From assembly GCA_902786565.1 (NCBI GenBank), contig CADACW010000041.1:1-51289 (forward strand): a stretch of 51,289 bases of DNA, in the 5' to 3' direction. Numbering within the stretch: position 1 is the first letter of the stretch; each line of letters starts with the position of its first letter. This document shows positions 42,401 to 51,189 of the stretch, one piece after another. The notes under the pieces were generated by a model, which saw only the letters and a program-made list of their open reading frames with translations, made no database searches and was not told the origin of the DNA. A program made the translations under genes and the position numbers. This DNA is from an uncultured Prevotellaceae bacterium. GTDB lineage: Bacteria > Bacteroidota > Bacteroidia > Bacteroidales > Bacteroidaceae.

Positions 42401-42882
42401 CGGCCGACTGCCACATGTCAATTGAAAACGACGCCGTGGTGCTCGCCACCAACAGCGACGTGGCCGCCCTCCAGCTCTTCGTCAGCGGTGCTTCGGCCAG
42501 CCAGCTGGCCCTCGACGCCGATGTACAGAGCCGCTTCAAGGTGGCCATGCGCAACGTAGACGGCGGCGTGAAGATGGTCATCTACTCGCCCATCGGACAA
42601 ACGCTGGCTGCCGGCACTCACAGGCTGATGAGCAGTCTGCCTGAAGGTGCCACCATCAGCGACGTGCGGCTGACCGACAGCGAGGCCCGTCCGCTCGGCG
42701 TGAGTGTCAACTTCACCACCGGCACCCAGGGCATTGTTTCAATGGAAAATGGAAAATTGGATATTGAAAATGAATCCGTAGAGTGCTACGACCTGCTGGG
42801 TCGCAAAATTGCAAATGGCAAGTCGGCACAGGGCATCTATATCATCAACGTGAACGGCAAACAATACAAAGTCAAGAAATAA
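36406..42882 (+). CDS. BspA-like leucine-rich repeat surface protein with dockerin (2158 aa)
   Basis: Signal peptide (MTLLVTLFATLLGAWALP). The N-terminal 700 residues contain a duplicated unit: YYSIDGGE, LSYYATAEGYE/LSFYASAEDFN and LLTPNENI each occur twice, similar to chitobiase C-terminal-like (CHB_HEX_C) domains followed by a beta domain. About 35 BspA-type LRRs follow (about 719-1600), then a plant-type LRR stretch (INLSGQGLKGQLP, LNLSNNQIE). A type I dockerin-like segment has two calcium loops, DVNGDQTVDVSD (1926-1937) and DGDADKKINVTD (about 1963-1974). A beta domain and the tail CYDLLGRKIANG ... GKQYKVKK end the protein. It is the first gene of module 2, 12 bp before its giant partner. 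Probable surface adhesin or polymer binder; the ligand is unknown. Confidence 0.85.
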   Translation: MKKTLNYDRPHWAMTLLVTLFATLLGAWALPAAASDKEVIEGEEGEQTLNVYLNKNGYDEKGGYCYFSFSSNIENAIVYYSIDGGEQRAYLTEEGSVKVPEKGPRRLTMPDNFRVVRRDKEGDKEPVSPDCGTLTIAVGSTLSYYATAEGYESTKPVTVTARAPFWSKLDNLWYEGFYVDDNAGQVITLADKETVKGFYQMMAGERILSEHLLTPNENINEEFLLTNNGIWNNVARTFAVTGLTKGQALIVYLYTEFDAKINPTDGLVYDDWNSEVYDDDPWKRYAFEVTTDDIVQFVVDAGGLLSGIELMGERAPDMPYFYLSEVKGANRTYEIGKPYNATTLYYTTAVANEIPAIGGSAWASTTDDYIFLTVSGVGRLYAYAENNAGTSDIAVQEVNGVVQTLAPPYIGSKWFDSEAQQWKVDLQWSQTDLEGSADVAIYYSIDGGEYTAYTGTFAIANGSTLSFYASAEDFNNSPTVTLTAKPELSLQQVWGETYYYYYTTAAITLGDEVETGLHQLMVDGSLLRSGYLLTPNENIDDKLRMTYRDGIRTDVNRTFAVANLKAGQYLYLYTLNGKITPGENTEADLWNSRNDLTILRVTADGTAKFTLSGYGYLQQMYLYQTPEYGDVEVADANGNILTYHYNNATSPAMLMGIVKYADDEDKAGRIIIHDEVTDEGGNTHVVNYIAGSLSNRYSLVSVVFGKNILSTGGVEGTASYTFEGCSKLESVTLNSGLKTLAPYTFSNTALKQLNIPASVETLGNYALANNSNLATITFESGSLLTAIPNYCFYYDKALTSLTLPDGIQTVGSSAFYGCSALTELTFGPNLAEGGLGTNRYLFYYCSNLEKITLPGLNYPFGTNYYGLPATLTIYVDASMVETYKTNSYTKSYHIVAIGSTTDFVVNTTADSRLPIELAKQTDTPSDASSLTIIGPINGTDINYIHQAMPFLSVLNLKDAQIVEGGDQYAQWNVSGNTVTQYGSKTWSTQNDVVGPYMFADMPNLKRITLPDGATEIGEYALARNYKMEEVTLPSQLKTIGNYAFYMYNNIGVLKQLTLPNSLTTIGKNAFYNTALTAINIPEGVTLLDDYTFYSCDNLAEVTLPSTLTTIGKYALAECGKLTAIVLPDALTTIGEYAFYDCYGLATVNMPAQLVTVGDYAFYYTTSLAAPLTFPASCQTIGSTAFGYCEKLTTVTFNEGLTNIGTSAFYRCLKLKDVVLPESLTSLGDEAFGYNDSLKTFTFPKNIKQVPNSVLYYCKSLENVTLAEGTTYIGSYAFYGCTKLSTFNFQQPTLTTISSSAFQNTGLVNVTLPDQITSLGSNVFESCQKLQSINMPTGINAVPSSLCRQCTALTTVTMHDGIRSIGSYAFSDCTALPTIQLNDQLTTIADNAFAYCTALKLTTLPAALTTIGQYAFRSTKGMDVSLTLPNGLKTLGYGAFYASRLKGVTLPEGITSMGAEVFSQCDSLANVTLPADMKTLPSYAFYYDKELKTIELPLGLETIDDYAFQESGITTIHLPMSLLNIGYRAFANTQLTEFTIPKNVTSVEGGVAANCKRLKTARLGRKMDYTQNSSFDYFTGCDNLTLLRVYAGTPPTVSTSSWNNTTAYRANCVLEVPEGQVSVYQAADIWKEFKEIRAFSSDDMLNDIDYAAIRDLYRYLDGANWTNPWDVSSQSYSNGKWNGVTTEADSEDDELFYITAINLSGQGLKGQLPKSIFTLPRLTSLNLSNNQIEAQVDTLLTDKSQSAIDNAQLTELNIMGNHFKGDLYKLASRLPNLTSLNVSYNWLTDISEKWSNEKLKDAQLYRGYQFIDYATKQVMVPEELLSEVVVNVTPGVPVDIQSTRFQTYRHDYGDFNMSFSYLNRLQGYSSYISTASDGLQKNSDGLWNVYTGYDFMAPKGQLVAFTHGQPYNSYATYILRFDWQDGDVNGDQTVDVSDLQGVIYYTLNEHKPSYQMFNYTAADGDADKKINVTDMVITIDHIMAYEEPAGARSEKAKSATADCHMSIENDAVVLATNSDVAALQLFVSGASASQLALDADVQSRFKVAMRNVDGGVKMVIYSPIGQTLAAGTHRLMSSLPEGATISDVRLTDSEARPLGVSVNFTTGTQGIVSMENGKLDIENESVECYDLLGRKIANGKSAQGIYIINVNGKQYKVKK
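42741..42754 (+). repeat. Heptamer repeat AATGGAA x2 before the tail of the second LRR protein
   Basis: Translated as MENGK, at the same position relative to the C-terminal tail as the three-unit tract at 27517-27537. Confidence 0.7.
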
Positions 42883-42894
42883 AAGCAGAAGACT

Positions 42895-45800
42895 ATGAGA
42901 CACTTCAGATTTCAAATACTTGCAGCACTCTTCAGTCTGCTGTGCTGTGTGGCTAACGCAGCAAATGTGCTGCGCGTCGACTCGGTAGAGACACCCGCAG
43001 GCAAGACCGTCAACTTGCCGGTCCTGCTGGAGAACGCCAGCGACCTCGTGGGGGTGCAGTTCGACATCACCGTGCCCTTCCAGCTTGTCCTGAACGAGGG
43101 GAGCCCAGTGGTAGCGCTCTCAAAGACGCGCACCACCTCCCATACTGTCATCAGCAGGACGATGGGGGCCGACTACAACCACTATTATAATGCCATCAGC
43201 AGCTACGGCCAGAAATACCGCATCATCGTCTACAGCGACGACAACGCCCTGCTGCTGGACAATGCCGGGGCGCTGCTCACCCTGCAGCTCACCGTGTCGG
43301 GCGAAGTGGCCGACGACACCAAGCTCCCCGTCTATCTGAGCAACGTCACCCTGACCGACATTGAGCGCAAGAGTGTCACGGCAACCACCAAGAACGGACT
43401 GGTCACCATCAAGGAGATACCTCGCCCAGACCTGGTGCCAGCCGACATCGCCTGCGAGCAGACCGCCGTCAATCCGGGCGACGCCATCACCCTGAACTGG
43501 AAGGTGAAGAACATTGGAAAGGTGCCCACAGAGGCCGGATGGAGCGAGGAGTTGGCACTGGTCAACCTGAGCGGCTCCGTCAGGAAGGTGCTGACCACCA
43601 CCTACTATGGCGAGACGCTGGCCAACGATGCCGAGGTGAGCCGACAGGCCACCGTCCAACTGCCCACACTGCTGGGCATCGACGGACCGGCAAAGGTGCA
43701 GGTGACCGTCATACCCAATGACAACACGGGCGAGCACCCATCGCTGCGCGACAACAACACTGCCCAGAGCAGCGGCAACGTCACGGTGGGCAAGAAACTG
43801 CTGCTCGAGGTCTCACCGCTTTATATCTATGAGCGGTACGGCAACCAGCGCATCAGCTGCAAACTGAGCCGAAGCGGCGACTGGAGCAATCTGCAGAGCT
43901 TCTCCATCACGAAGACAGCCGACGACGGCACGCCCTCGACCGACAGTCGCTTTACCGTGCCCGAGATTGTGACCCTCAACTCCAGCCAGTCAGGACAGGT
44001 GTTCACCATCGACGTCACCGCCAACACGGTGCTCGATGCCGACTCGGCACTCAATCTGACCATCAAGGGAGTCAGCTCCAACTATGAGCCCGTCACCGCC
44101 CGCATCGTCATCGAAGACGATGAGATGCCCACACTCACGGTGACACCGTCGAAGTCGGAACTCACCGAGGGCACCGACGCCACGCTGACACTGACCATCA
44201 CCACCGACCTGGCACCAAAGGAAGACCTGCCCATCACACTGACCTGCGAGAACAGCCAGCGATTCACGCTGCCAAAGTCGGTGATTATACCCGCTGGACA
44301 GACCTCAACGGTGGCCACAGTCGGCGTGGTCGACGACGACACGCCCAGCGGCCGACTGACCAACCAGTTCACCGTTTCGGCACCACGCCACCACCAGGCA
44401 TCGACACTCGTCATACTGAACGACGACGACCTGCCCGTGCTGCAACTCACGCTCAGCCCCACACAGGTGCAGGAGAGCGACGGCCCCGTCTGTGTGGCCG
44501 GTGTGCTGAGACGCATCACCAACATGAACAAGAAGGTGACCATCAAGCTGACCGACGATTCCAACAACGGCCTCTACTTCGGCAACCGCACGCTGCAGAT
44601 GGACAAGGGTGTGGAAGAGGTGCACTTCAACTTCGGGCCACGCGACAACCAGGATGTCGACGGCGACCGCACCTATACCATCACCGCTGCCGTCTGGCTG
44701 TCGTCGTGTAGCTGCGACGCTACAGGCGAGGCTGCCGGTCACGTCACGTCACAACTCACCGTGCTCGACGACGACGGCCCCGCCCTGCGGCTGGCCTCAC
44801 AGCAAGGAACTATGAAGGAGGGTGGCACGGCCACACTTACCATCACCCGCAACAATGCCACCGACGAGGCACTCACCGTGACGCTCACCAGCGACTACGA
44901 CGAGAGTCTGCAGTATGACCACACCGTCGTCATACCTGCCGGACAGCAGTCGGTAGACGTGGTCATCACTTCTAAACTCAACGAGGTGGCCGGCGACTCA
45001 CACACCGTGGTCTTCACGGTCGAGACACCCGGCTATGCCAAGGGCACCTGCTTCATGATGGTCACCGACCAGACCCTGCCCGACGCCACCATCCGCAGCT
45101 TCACCGTCACGCCCGACGAAATCATCGTGGGCGATGCCGTCACCGCAAAGCTCGAAGTGGCCAACATTGGCAATACCGCCGCACTGCCCGCCTCTGTCAA
45201 GGTGAAAATCTACCAGCAGGGACTGGCCGACGCACTGGCCTCGTTTACCCTTGGCGACGACCTGCCCGTGGAGGGAACAGTGAGCTTCGAGAAGCGCATC
45301 ACGCTGCCCAGCACCGTGGGCAAGCACCTGCTCTATGCCGTCATCAACGAAAACAACGACGTGGCCGAACTCGCTACCACCAACAACACGTCGGCAACGG
45401 TCAGCGTGACCGTCAACTCGCCCTTCACGGCTACCCTGCAGACCGACCGCGCCACCTACAACCAGACCGACGTGGTCATCTTCAGCGGAAAGCTGACCGG
45501 GCGCAGCTATGCCGACACCGAGGTAGACCTCTACGTCATCAATGGCGGTGCACGCCAGGTGCAGCGCATCATGACCGACGCACAGGGAAACTTCGAATAC
45601 CGCTGGCTGCTCAATTCGTCGCTCAACGGACATGCCATCGCCGGTGTCTGCTACCCCGACGAGGGAGCGAAGACAGAGCTGGTGGCCTTTGACGTCTACG
45701 GTCTGCGCCGTACAAACACCAGTTATATCAAGCACCAGTTCACCGTCGGCGAGCCGCTGGAGGCAGCCATCGAACTGCTGAATCCGGGCGTGCTGCCGCT

Positions 45801-48800
45801 TACTGACGTGAAGGTTGAGCTGCTCTCCAAGCCCGACCATTATGACGTCACGCTCAACATGCCTGCCACCATCGAGGGCGACAGCAAGGTGATACTCAGC
45901 TACACTTTGACCGCCAACAGCGCCGACGCCGGCAATGAATGGCAGCAGGTCAGCCTCAAAATCACGACCGCCGAGGGCGTGGAACTGCCGATCACCCTCT
46001 ACACTTACGCACGCATGGCACAGGCCAACCTCGTGACGCCCAACAAGCGCATCACTACCACGATGATTAAGGGGCAGGTGCGCGAGTATCCCGTACAGCT
46101 CATCAACAACGGACAGGGCAACACCGGCACCCTCACGCTGGCACTGCCCGACTGGATCAGCTGTGCACAGGGCACCACACTGGCTGGCATCAACAAGGGC
46201 GACACCGCTACCATCGTGCTGCGCTTCAAGCCCACCGAAGACATGCAGCTGAACGTGCCCGTCACAGGCACCATCGGCTTCAACGTGCAGTATGGCAACG
46301 GCACACAGGCCAGCTTCAGCATCACGCCGGTGTCCGACCAGACAGGTACGCTTGTGGTAGAGGTGGCCGACGAATACACCTACTACACCGAAGAGAAGCC
46401 GCACGTCAAGGATGCCGAGGTGGTGCTGCGCAACAGCGTCACCAATGCACTCGTCACCCAGGGCAAGTCGGGTGAGGACGGACTCGTCACCTTCGAGAAT
46501 CTGCCTGAGGGCTACTACAAACTGTCAGTAACAGCCGACAAGCACGACTCATACACGAACAACATACTGGTAGACCCAGGTGTCACCACCCGAAAGGTGG
46601 TCAACCTGAGCGTCGAGGCCATACAGGTCAGCTGGACTGTGGAGGAAACCGAGGTGGAAGACGAGTACGAGATTGTGACCACCGTGACCTACGAGACCAA
46701 CGTGCCGGCACCTGTAGTGGAACTGATTGTGCCCAAGCGCATACCGGCCGATTCACTGGCTGAGGGCGAAAGCCTCGTGTTCTACGCCATTGCCACCAAC
46801 AAGGGACTCATCAAGGCCCTTAATGCCGGAATCCCCCTGCCCGAGCGCACAGGCATCTTCGTCTGGGAGCCAATGGCCGAAAATACTGGACTGACCATCG
46901 CGCCGCAGCAGAGCTATATCCTACCCGTCAAGGTGACCCGAATGACGCCGAGCGGCGCACGCCGGGCCGGCTCTGACGATGGCTGCATCACTCATGTAGG
47001 CGTAGAGTACGAGTGGGAGTGTGGACCTGACAGGAAATGGCACAAGCACGAGATACCTGTCACCTATCAGACCTGTCCCGGCCCTGTCAGCGACCCAGGT
47101 GGCGGTCCTGGCGGTGGCGGTCCTGGCGGCGGCGGAGGCCCCGGCTCGCCTGGCGGTGGCGGTGGCGGAGGCTACACCTCAACCTCAACAACCACCCACG
47201 TGGAGAGCCACAGCGACTGCCAGCCCTGCCTCGACAAGTTCGGCAAATGGATCTGGACATGTGTGCGCAATTTCATTCCGGTCTATGGTTGTGTGGCTGG
47301 TTTGGCCGACTGCAAAAAGGGGCCTGCCGACAATTCCACAGCCTCTAAGCTCTCCAACGAGCTTGACTGCCTGCTTACAGGGGCAGGATGCACCGCAGAT
47401 GCCTGTGCAGCCGCAGCAGCTGCCTCCATCGTTGGAATGGAAGTGGCAGCCGCCTGCAAGATTGTAGGCTGGATAGCCAATGGCCTGTCATGCTTCAAGT
47501 CGTTTGTGTCAACCGTCTGCGACTGCACAGGCATGTATGGCTACCAATGTCCTTGGGACAAAGACGACGGTTATAGCGGACACCCACGAGCCAGACGATT
47601 CATAGCACAAAGAAAAGCAGAACAACTCACGCCTTACAGCTACATCAACAACATGGTGGATGCAGCAGAGGTGGCTTGGCTGGAGACGGAAGGGGTCTAC
47701 GACAAATACCTCGAGCTGTTCGGCGACTCCGCTTGGATTAACAACACGCTTCTCAGCGAGGCTGAGACCATACTCGCCGCCGTGTCCACCTATCGTGGTG
47801 AGCGCATGGAGGCCGATGCCCTGCGCAAGTACAAGCCGGAAGGCATCACCAACGAGCAGTTCGACCTCTTCATTGAGCGCATCAACAACTCCCGCGGCTT
47901 CTTCAAAGAGGGAGAAGACGAGACTACCGTCACCAATATCATCTCATTGGAGAAGATAGAGGCCGCCGACGGCAAAATCAAGGAAGCTGAAGAGAGAGCC
48001 GTGCAGCATGGATATGTCAACGTTGAAGAGATGTGGAACACAGCCCTCAACGATGCGCTTGAAAACATGAAGAATCCGAAATCAAGCGTCTGCTCATCTA
48101 TCTCGCTGCAAATCAAGCAGACCATGGTCATGACCCGACAGGCATTCCGCGGCACGCTCACCGTCTTCAACGGACACGAGACGGAGGCCATGACCGACAT
48201 GAAGCTCGACCTCGTGGTCAGCGACAAGTTCAACAATGTGGCCACATCCCACGAGTTCCAGATCAATGCCGAGTCGCTCAAGAACCTTGACGGACCGCTC
48301 ACTCTCGACGGCGGATGGAGCCTCGCTCCTAACAGCGAGGGCACGGCCACTGTGCTCTTCATACCCACCAAGTATGCTGCTCCCACCGAGCCCACCGAGT
48401 ACTCCTTCGGCGGCACGCTCTCCTACGTCGACCCGTTCTCCGGACTGGAAATCACACGCGAACTCTATCCTGTGACGCTCACCGTGAAGCCCTCGCCCGA
48501 GCTCGACCTCACCTACTTCATGCAGCGCGACATCTACGGCGACGACCCGCTCACACCCGACATCGTGGAGCCTATGGAGGACGCTGAGTTTGCACTGCTC
48601 ATCAACAACAAGGGCTATGGCGATGCCACCAACGTGCGCATGACCACCCTGCAGCCCGAAATTGTCGAGAACGAGAAAGGACTGGCCATCGAGTTCCAGA
48701 TTGTCAGCTCGCAGGTCAACGGCGGACCCGCCACACTCTCCTTCGGACAGACCATCGCCAACGACCTGGGCAACATACCGGCCCACTCGCAGACCTACGC

Positions 48801-51174
48801 ACAGTGGTGGCTGCAGTCCACGCTCCTGGGCCACTTCACCACCTATAAGGTAGAGGCTACCCACGTCACCAGCTATGGCAACGAAGACCTCTCGCTGATT
48901 GACCAGGTGACCATCCACGAGCTGATTCACGGCTTCACGCCACCCATCACAGCGACCGACGGCAGCGCCATCGGCAGAGCCTTCCTCGTCAACGACCTGG
49001 AGGATGCTTTCGACCAGCCCGACCGTGTCTATTTCACCGACGGCACACAGCAGGAGGTCACCGTGGCACGAGGAACCAGCGTGGCAAAGCTCTCAGGCTT
49101 CGAGTACAATGTCAGCGTGCTGCCCGCTCAGAAGGGATGGAACTACGCCTCACTGCTCGACCCCACCGTGGGCCGGCAGAAGCTGCTCAAGGTGGTGCGC
49201 CAGAGCGACGGCAAGGAGCTGCCCCTCGACAACGTCTGGCAGACCTCACGCTCGCTGCGCGACGGACAGGAGTGGCTCTATGAGAACCGACTGCACATCG
49301 TGGGAGAGATGGCCGCCACAGGCGAGACCTATCTGCTCACCTACGAGGAGCGACCCAACGTGGAGCTCGACGTGACGCTGAGCGGCCCCGTCTACGACCC
49401 GGAATTTGTGAAGGAAGGACTGGTCACCGCCGATGTGGACAACGTGAAGGTCACCTTCACCAAGCCCATCAAGGCAGAGACGTTCACTGCCGACGACATC
49501 ACGTTCAGCGTGCAGGGAGAGAAGCAGGACCTCAGCCTCATGACCATCACGCCAAAGGGCGACGAGGAGAACACCTACCTGCTTGGGCTGAAGGAACTGA
49601 ACAAGACGCTGCCCAACGGCTACTATGTGCTCAACGTGCAGACAGCCGACATCACCGACCACGAGGGCTTCAACGGCCTCTTTGGCCGAAAGATTGACTG
49701 GGTGCTCTTCCGTGGAGGTCTCATCCGCCTCAACACCACGCCCAAGCCCGAACAGGGCGGAGAAATCACTTGGCAGCCGCTCACACACTCAGCACCTGGC
49801 CGCAAGCTGACTCCCGCCACGGGCGACAGCCCCACCTACGGCTCTGTCATCCAACTCACGGCAACACCTAACGAGGGCTACACATTCGTCAACTGGACGC
49901 TCAACGGCGAGGTGGTGTCTACCGATGCCGTCTTTGAGACCACTTGCACCGGCGACATGGACTTCGTGGCCAACTTCAAGAAACTGGAGTATAAGGTCGA
50001 GGTGACAGCCGGCGAAGGCGGCACCATCGTAGGCACGGGCACCGGCTTCTACGAGTACGACTCGCAGCTCGACATCGTGGCCAGCCCACAGGATGAGTTC
50101 ATGCTCGAAGGATGGATGGTCGACGGACAGCCCGTAGCCGCCACCGGCGACACGCTCACCGTCACCGTCAAGGGGGCCATGACCGTCGAGGCGCTGTTCT
50201 CGCGCAATGTCTATCAGATGACCATCACCATGCCTCGCGGCTGGAACTGGGTATCCACCTATCTCAGCGAGCCGCTGGCACTGGGCGAAATGGAGCAGTA
50301 TGCCAACCGCGTGCTCAGCCAGACCGACCAGCTCGTCCGCGATCCCGAACAGGGACTGGTGGGCGGCATCGACCAGCTGCAGCCCGGACAGGCCTACAAG
50401 GTTGAGGCATCTACCATCTTCTCGCGCTCCATGCGAGGCCATCTGCACAACGGAAAAATCGACCTGAAGGAGGGATGGAACTGGATAGCCTATCCGCACT
50501 TCAAGAGCAGTGCGCTCACCGCCATGACCAATGCCGAGGAAGGCGATGTCATCACGGCGCAGACAGGCTATGCCGAGTATGCCGGCGGCTCTTGGGAGGG
50601 CACCCTGCCCGCCCTCACGCCCGGCACAGGCTACCTCTATCGGTCGGCCAGCGAGAAGACCCTTGTCTTCAGCCTGTCCACCGACACGCCGGCACCCGCT
50701 GCCACCACCCCGACCGATGTTGACATCCGTCGCTATCCCGCAACGATGAACGTCACAGCACGCATCTGCCGCAACAAGGTGGAACAGCCCAGCCAGGACT
50801 ACAACGTCTATGCCATGGCTGGCGACGACCTGCGAGGCATTGGCCAGCTGGTGGGGCAGAACCACTACATCACCATCTACGGCGACGAACCGGTGGAGAT
50901 ATCCTTCATCGTTGAGAACGCATCGACCGGAGAAACAGTCGTGGCCGAGCAGAAACTGCTGTTCCAGAGCGAACTGACGGGCAGCCGCAAGTCTCCCTTC
51001 ATGCTCGAAATCTCTGGCGTCGTCACGGGCATCGACCAGATTCAGGCCGACAGCCGCGCCACGGTCTACTCGCTCGACGGCATCATGGTCAGCCGCGATG
51101 CCACGCTGAAGAGTCTCCGCCGTCTGCCGAAGGGTGTCTACATCATCAATGGCCGCAAGCGCTTCGTGAAGTAA
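42895..51174 (+). CDS. Giant cohesin-like/CARDB/Calx-beta surface protein, module 2 (2759 aa)
   Basis: Paralogue of the 2752-residue protein with the same order. Signal peptide 1-23; cohesin-like about 24-175 (VNLPVLLENASDLVGVQFDI); CARDB-like from about 178 (PDLVPADIACEQTAVNPGD); Calx-beta-like units to about 730; carboxypeptidase-regulatory-like about 1151-1226; Gly-rich hinge about 1401-1427; a Cys-rich region about 1428-1560 (CQPCLDKFGKWIWTC, VCDCTGMYGYQC) much richer in cysteine than its paralogue; SSVCSSISLQIKQTMVMTRQ from about 1731; HELIH at 2008-2012; InlB-B-like repeats about 2319-2436; tail VYSLDGIMVSRD ... GRKRFVK. It is 12 bp after the LRR gene and thus co-transcribed. No peptide gene follows; a group II intron end lies about 15-20 bp beyond the stop. 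Confidence 0.85.
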   Translation: MRHFRFQILAALFSLLCCVANAANVLRVDSVETPAGKTVNLPVLLENASDLVGVQFDITVPFQLVLNEGSPVVALSKTRTTSHTVISRTMGADYNHYYNAISSYGQKYRIIVYSDDNALLLDNAGALLTLQLTVSGEVADDTKLPVYLSNVTLTDIERKSVTATTKNGLVTIKEIPRPDLVPADIACEQTAVNPGDAITLNWKVKNIGKVPTEAGWSEELALVNLSGSVRKVLTTTYYGETLANDAEVSRQATVQLPTLLGIDGPAKVQVTVIPNDNTGEHPSLRDNNTAQSSGNVTVGKKLLLEVSPLYIYERYGNQRISCKLSRSGDWSNLQSFSITKTADDGTPSTDSRFTVPEIVTLNSSQSGQVFTIDVTANTVLDADSALNLTIKGVSSNYEPVTARIVIEDDEMPTLTVTPSKSELTEGTDATLTLTITTDLAPKEDLPITLTCENSQRFTLPKSVIIPAGQTSTVATVGVVDDDTPSGRLTNQFTVSAPRHHQASTLVILNDDDLPVLQLTLSPTQVQESDGPVCVAGVLRRITNMNKKVTIKLTDDSNNGLYFGNRTLQMDKGVEEVHFNFGPRDNQDVDGDRTYTITAAVWLSSCSCDATGEAAGHVTSQLTVLDDDGPALRLASQQGTMKEGGTATLTITRNNATDEALTVTLTSDYDESLQYDHTVVIPAGQQSVDVVITSKLNEVAGDSHTVVFTVETPGYAKGTCFMMVTDQTLPDATIRSFTVTPDEIIVGDAVTAKLEVANIGNTAALPASVKVKIYQQGLADALASFTLGDDLPVEGTVSFEKRITLPSTVGKHLLYAVINENNDVAELATTNNTSATVSVTVNSPFTATLQTDRATYNQTDVVIFSGKLTGRSYADTEVDLYVINGGARQVQRIMTDAQGNFEYRWLLNSSLNGHAIAGVCYPDEGAKTELVAFDVYGLRRTNTSYIKHQFTVGEPLEAAIELLNPGVLPLTDVKVELLSKPDHYDVTLNMPATIEGDSKVILSYTLTANSADAGNEWQQVSLKITTAEGVELPITLYTYARMAQANLVTPNKRITTTMIKGQVREYPVQLINNGQGNTGTLTLALPDWISCAQGTTLAGINKGDTATIVLRFKPTEDMQLNVPVTGTIGFNVQYGNGTQASFSITPVSDQTGTLVVEVADEYTYYTEEKPHVKDAEVVLRNSVTNALVTQGKSGEDGLVTFENLPEGYYKLSVTADKHDSYTNNILVDPGVTTRKVVNLSVEAIQVSWTVEETEVEDEYEIVTTVTYETNVPAPVVELIVPKRIPADSLAEGESLVFYAIATNKGLIKALNAGIPLPERTGIFVWEPMAENTGLTIAPQQSYILPVKVTRMTPSGARRAGSDDGCITHVGVEYEWECGPDRKWHKHEIPVTYQTCPGPVSDPGGGPGGGGPGGGGGPGSPGGGGGGGYTSTSTTTHVESHSDCQPCLDKFGKWIWTCVRNFIPVYGCVAGLADCKKGPADNSTASKLSNELDCLLTGAGCTADACAAAAAASIVGMEVAAACKIVGWIANGLSCFKSFVSTVCDCTGMYGYQCPWDKDDGYSGHPRARRFIAQRKAEQLTPYSYINNMVDAAEVAWLETEGVYDKYLELFGDSAWINNTLLSEAETILAAVSTYRGERMEADALRKYKPEGITNEQFDLFIERINNSRGFFKEGEDETTVTNIISLEKIEAADGKIKEAEERAVQHGYVNVEEMWNTALNDALENMKNPKSSVCSSISLQIKQTMVMTRQAFRGTLTVFNGHETEAMTDMKLDLVVSDKFNNVATSHEFQINAESLKNLDGPLTLDGGWSLAPNSEGTATVLFIPTKYAAPTEPTEYSFGGTLSYVDPFSGLEITRELYPVTLTVKPSPELDLTYFMQRDIYGDDPLTPDIVEPMEDAEFALLINNKGYGDATNVRMTTLQPEIVENEKGLAIEFQIVSSQVNGGPATLSFGQTIANDLGNIPAHSQTYAQWWLQSTLLGHFTTYKVEATHVTSYGNEDLSLIDQVTIHELIHGFTPPITATDGSAIGRAFLVNDLEDAFDQPDRVYFTDGTQQEVTVARGTSVAKLSGFEYNVSVLPAQKGWNYASLLDPTVGRQKLLKVVRQSDGKELPLDNVWQTSRSLRDGQEWLYENRLHIVGEMAATGETYLLTYEERPNVELDVTLSGPVYDPEFVKEGLVTADVDNVKVTFTKPIKAETFTADDITFSVQGEKQDLSLMTITPKGDEENTYLLGLKELNKTLPNGYYVLNVQTADITDHEGFNGLFGRKIDWVLFRGGLIRLNTTPKPEQGGEITWQPLTHSAPGRKLTPATGDSPTYGSVIQLTATPNEGYTFVNWTLNGEVVSTDAVFETTCTGDMDFVANFKKLEYKVEVTAGEGGTIVGTGTGFYEYDSQLDIVASPQDEFMLEGWMVDGQPVAATGDTLTVTVKGAMTVEALFSRNVYQMTITMPRGWNWVSTYLSEPLALGEMEQYANRVLSQTDQLVRDPEQGLVGGIDQLQPGQAYKVEASTIFSRSMRGHLHNGKIDLKEGWNWIAYPHFKSSALTAMTNAEEGDVITAQTGYAEYAGGSWEGTLPALTPGTGYLYRSASEKTLVFSLSTDTPAPAATTPTDVDIRRYPATMNVTARICRNKVEQPSQDYNVYAMAGDDLRGIGQLVGQNHYITIYGDEPVEISFIVENASTGETVVAEQKLLFQSELTGSRKSPFMLEISGVVTGIDQIQADSRATVYSLDGIMVSRDATLKSLRRLPKGVYIINGRKRFVK

Positions 51175-51189
51175 GAGTCCAAGCCACTC

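Noticed and set aside
44998-46404. Minus-strand frame of 468 codons within the second giant gene
   Set aside because: Antisense shadow, with low-complexity composition typical of opposite-strand frames.
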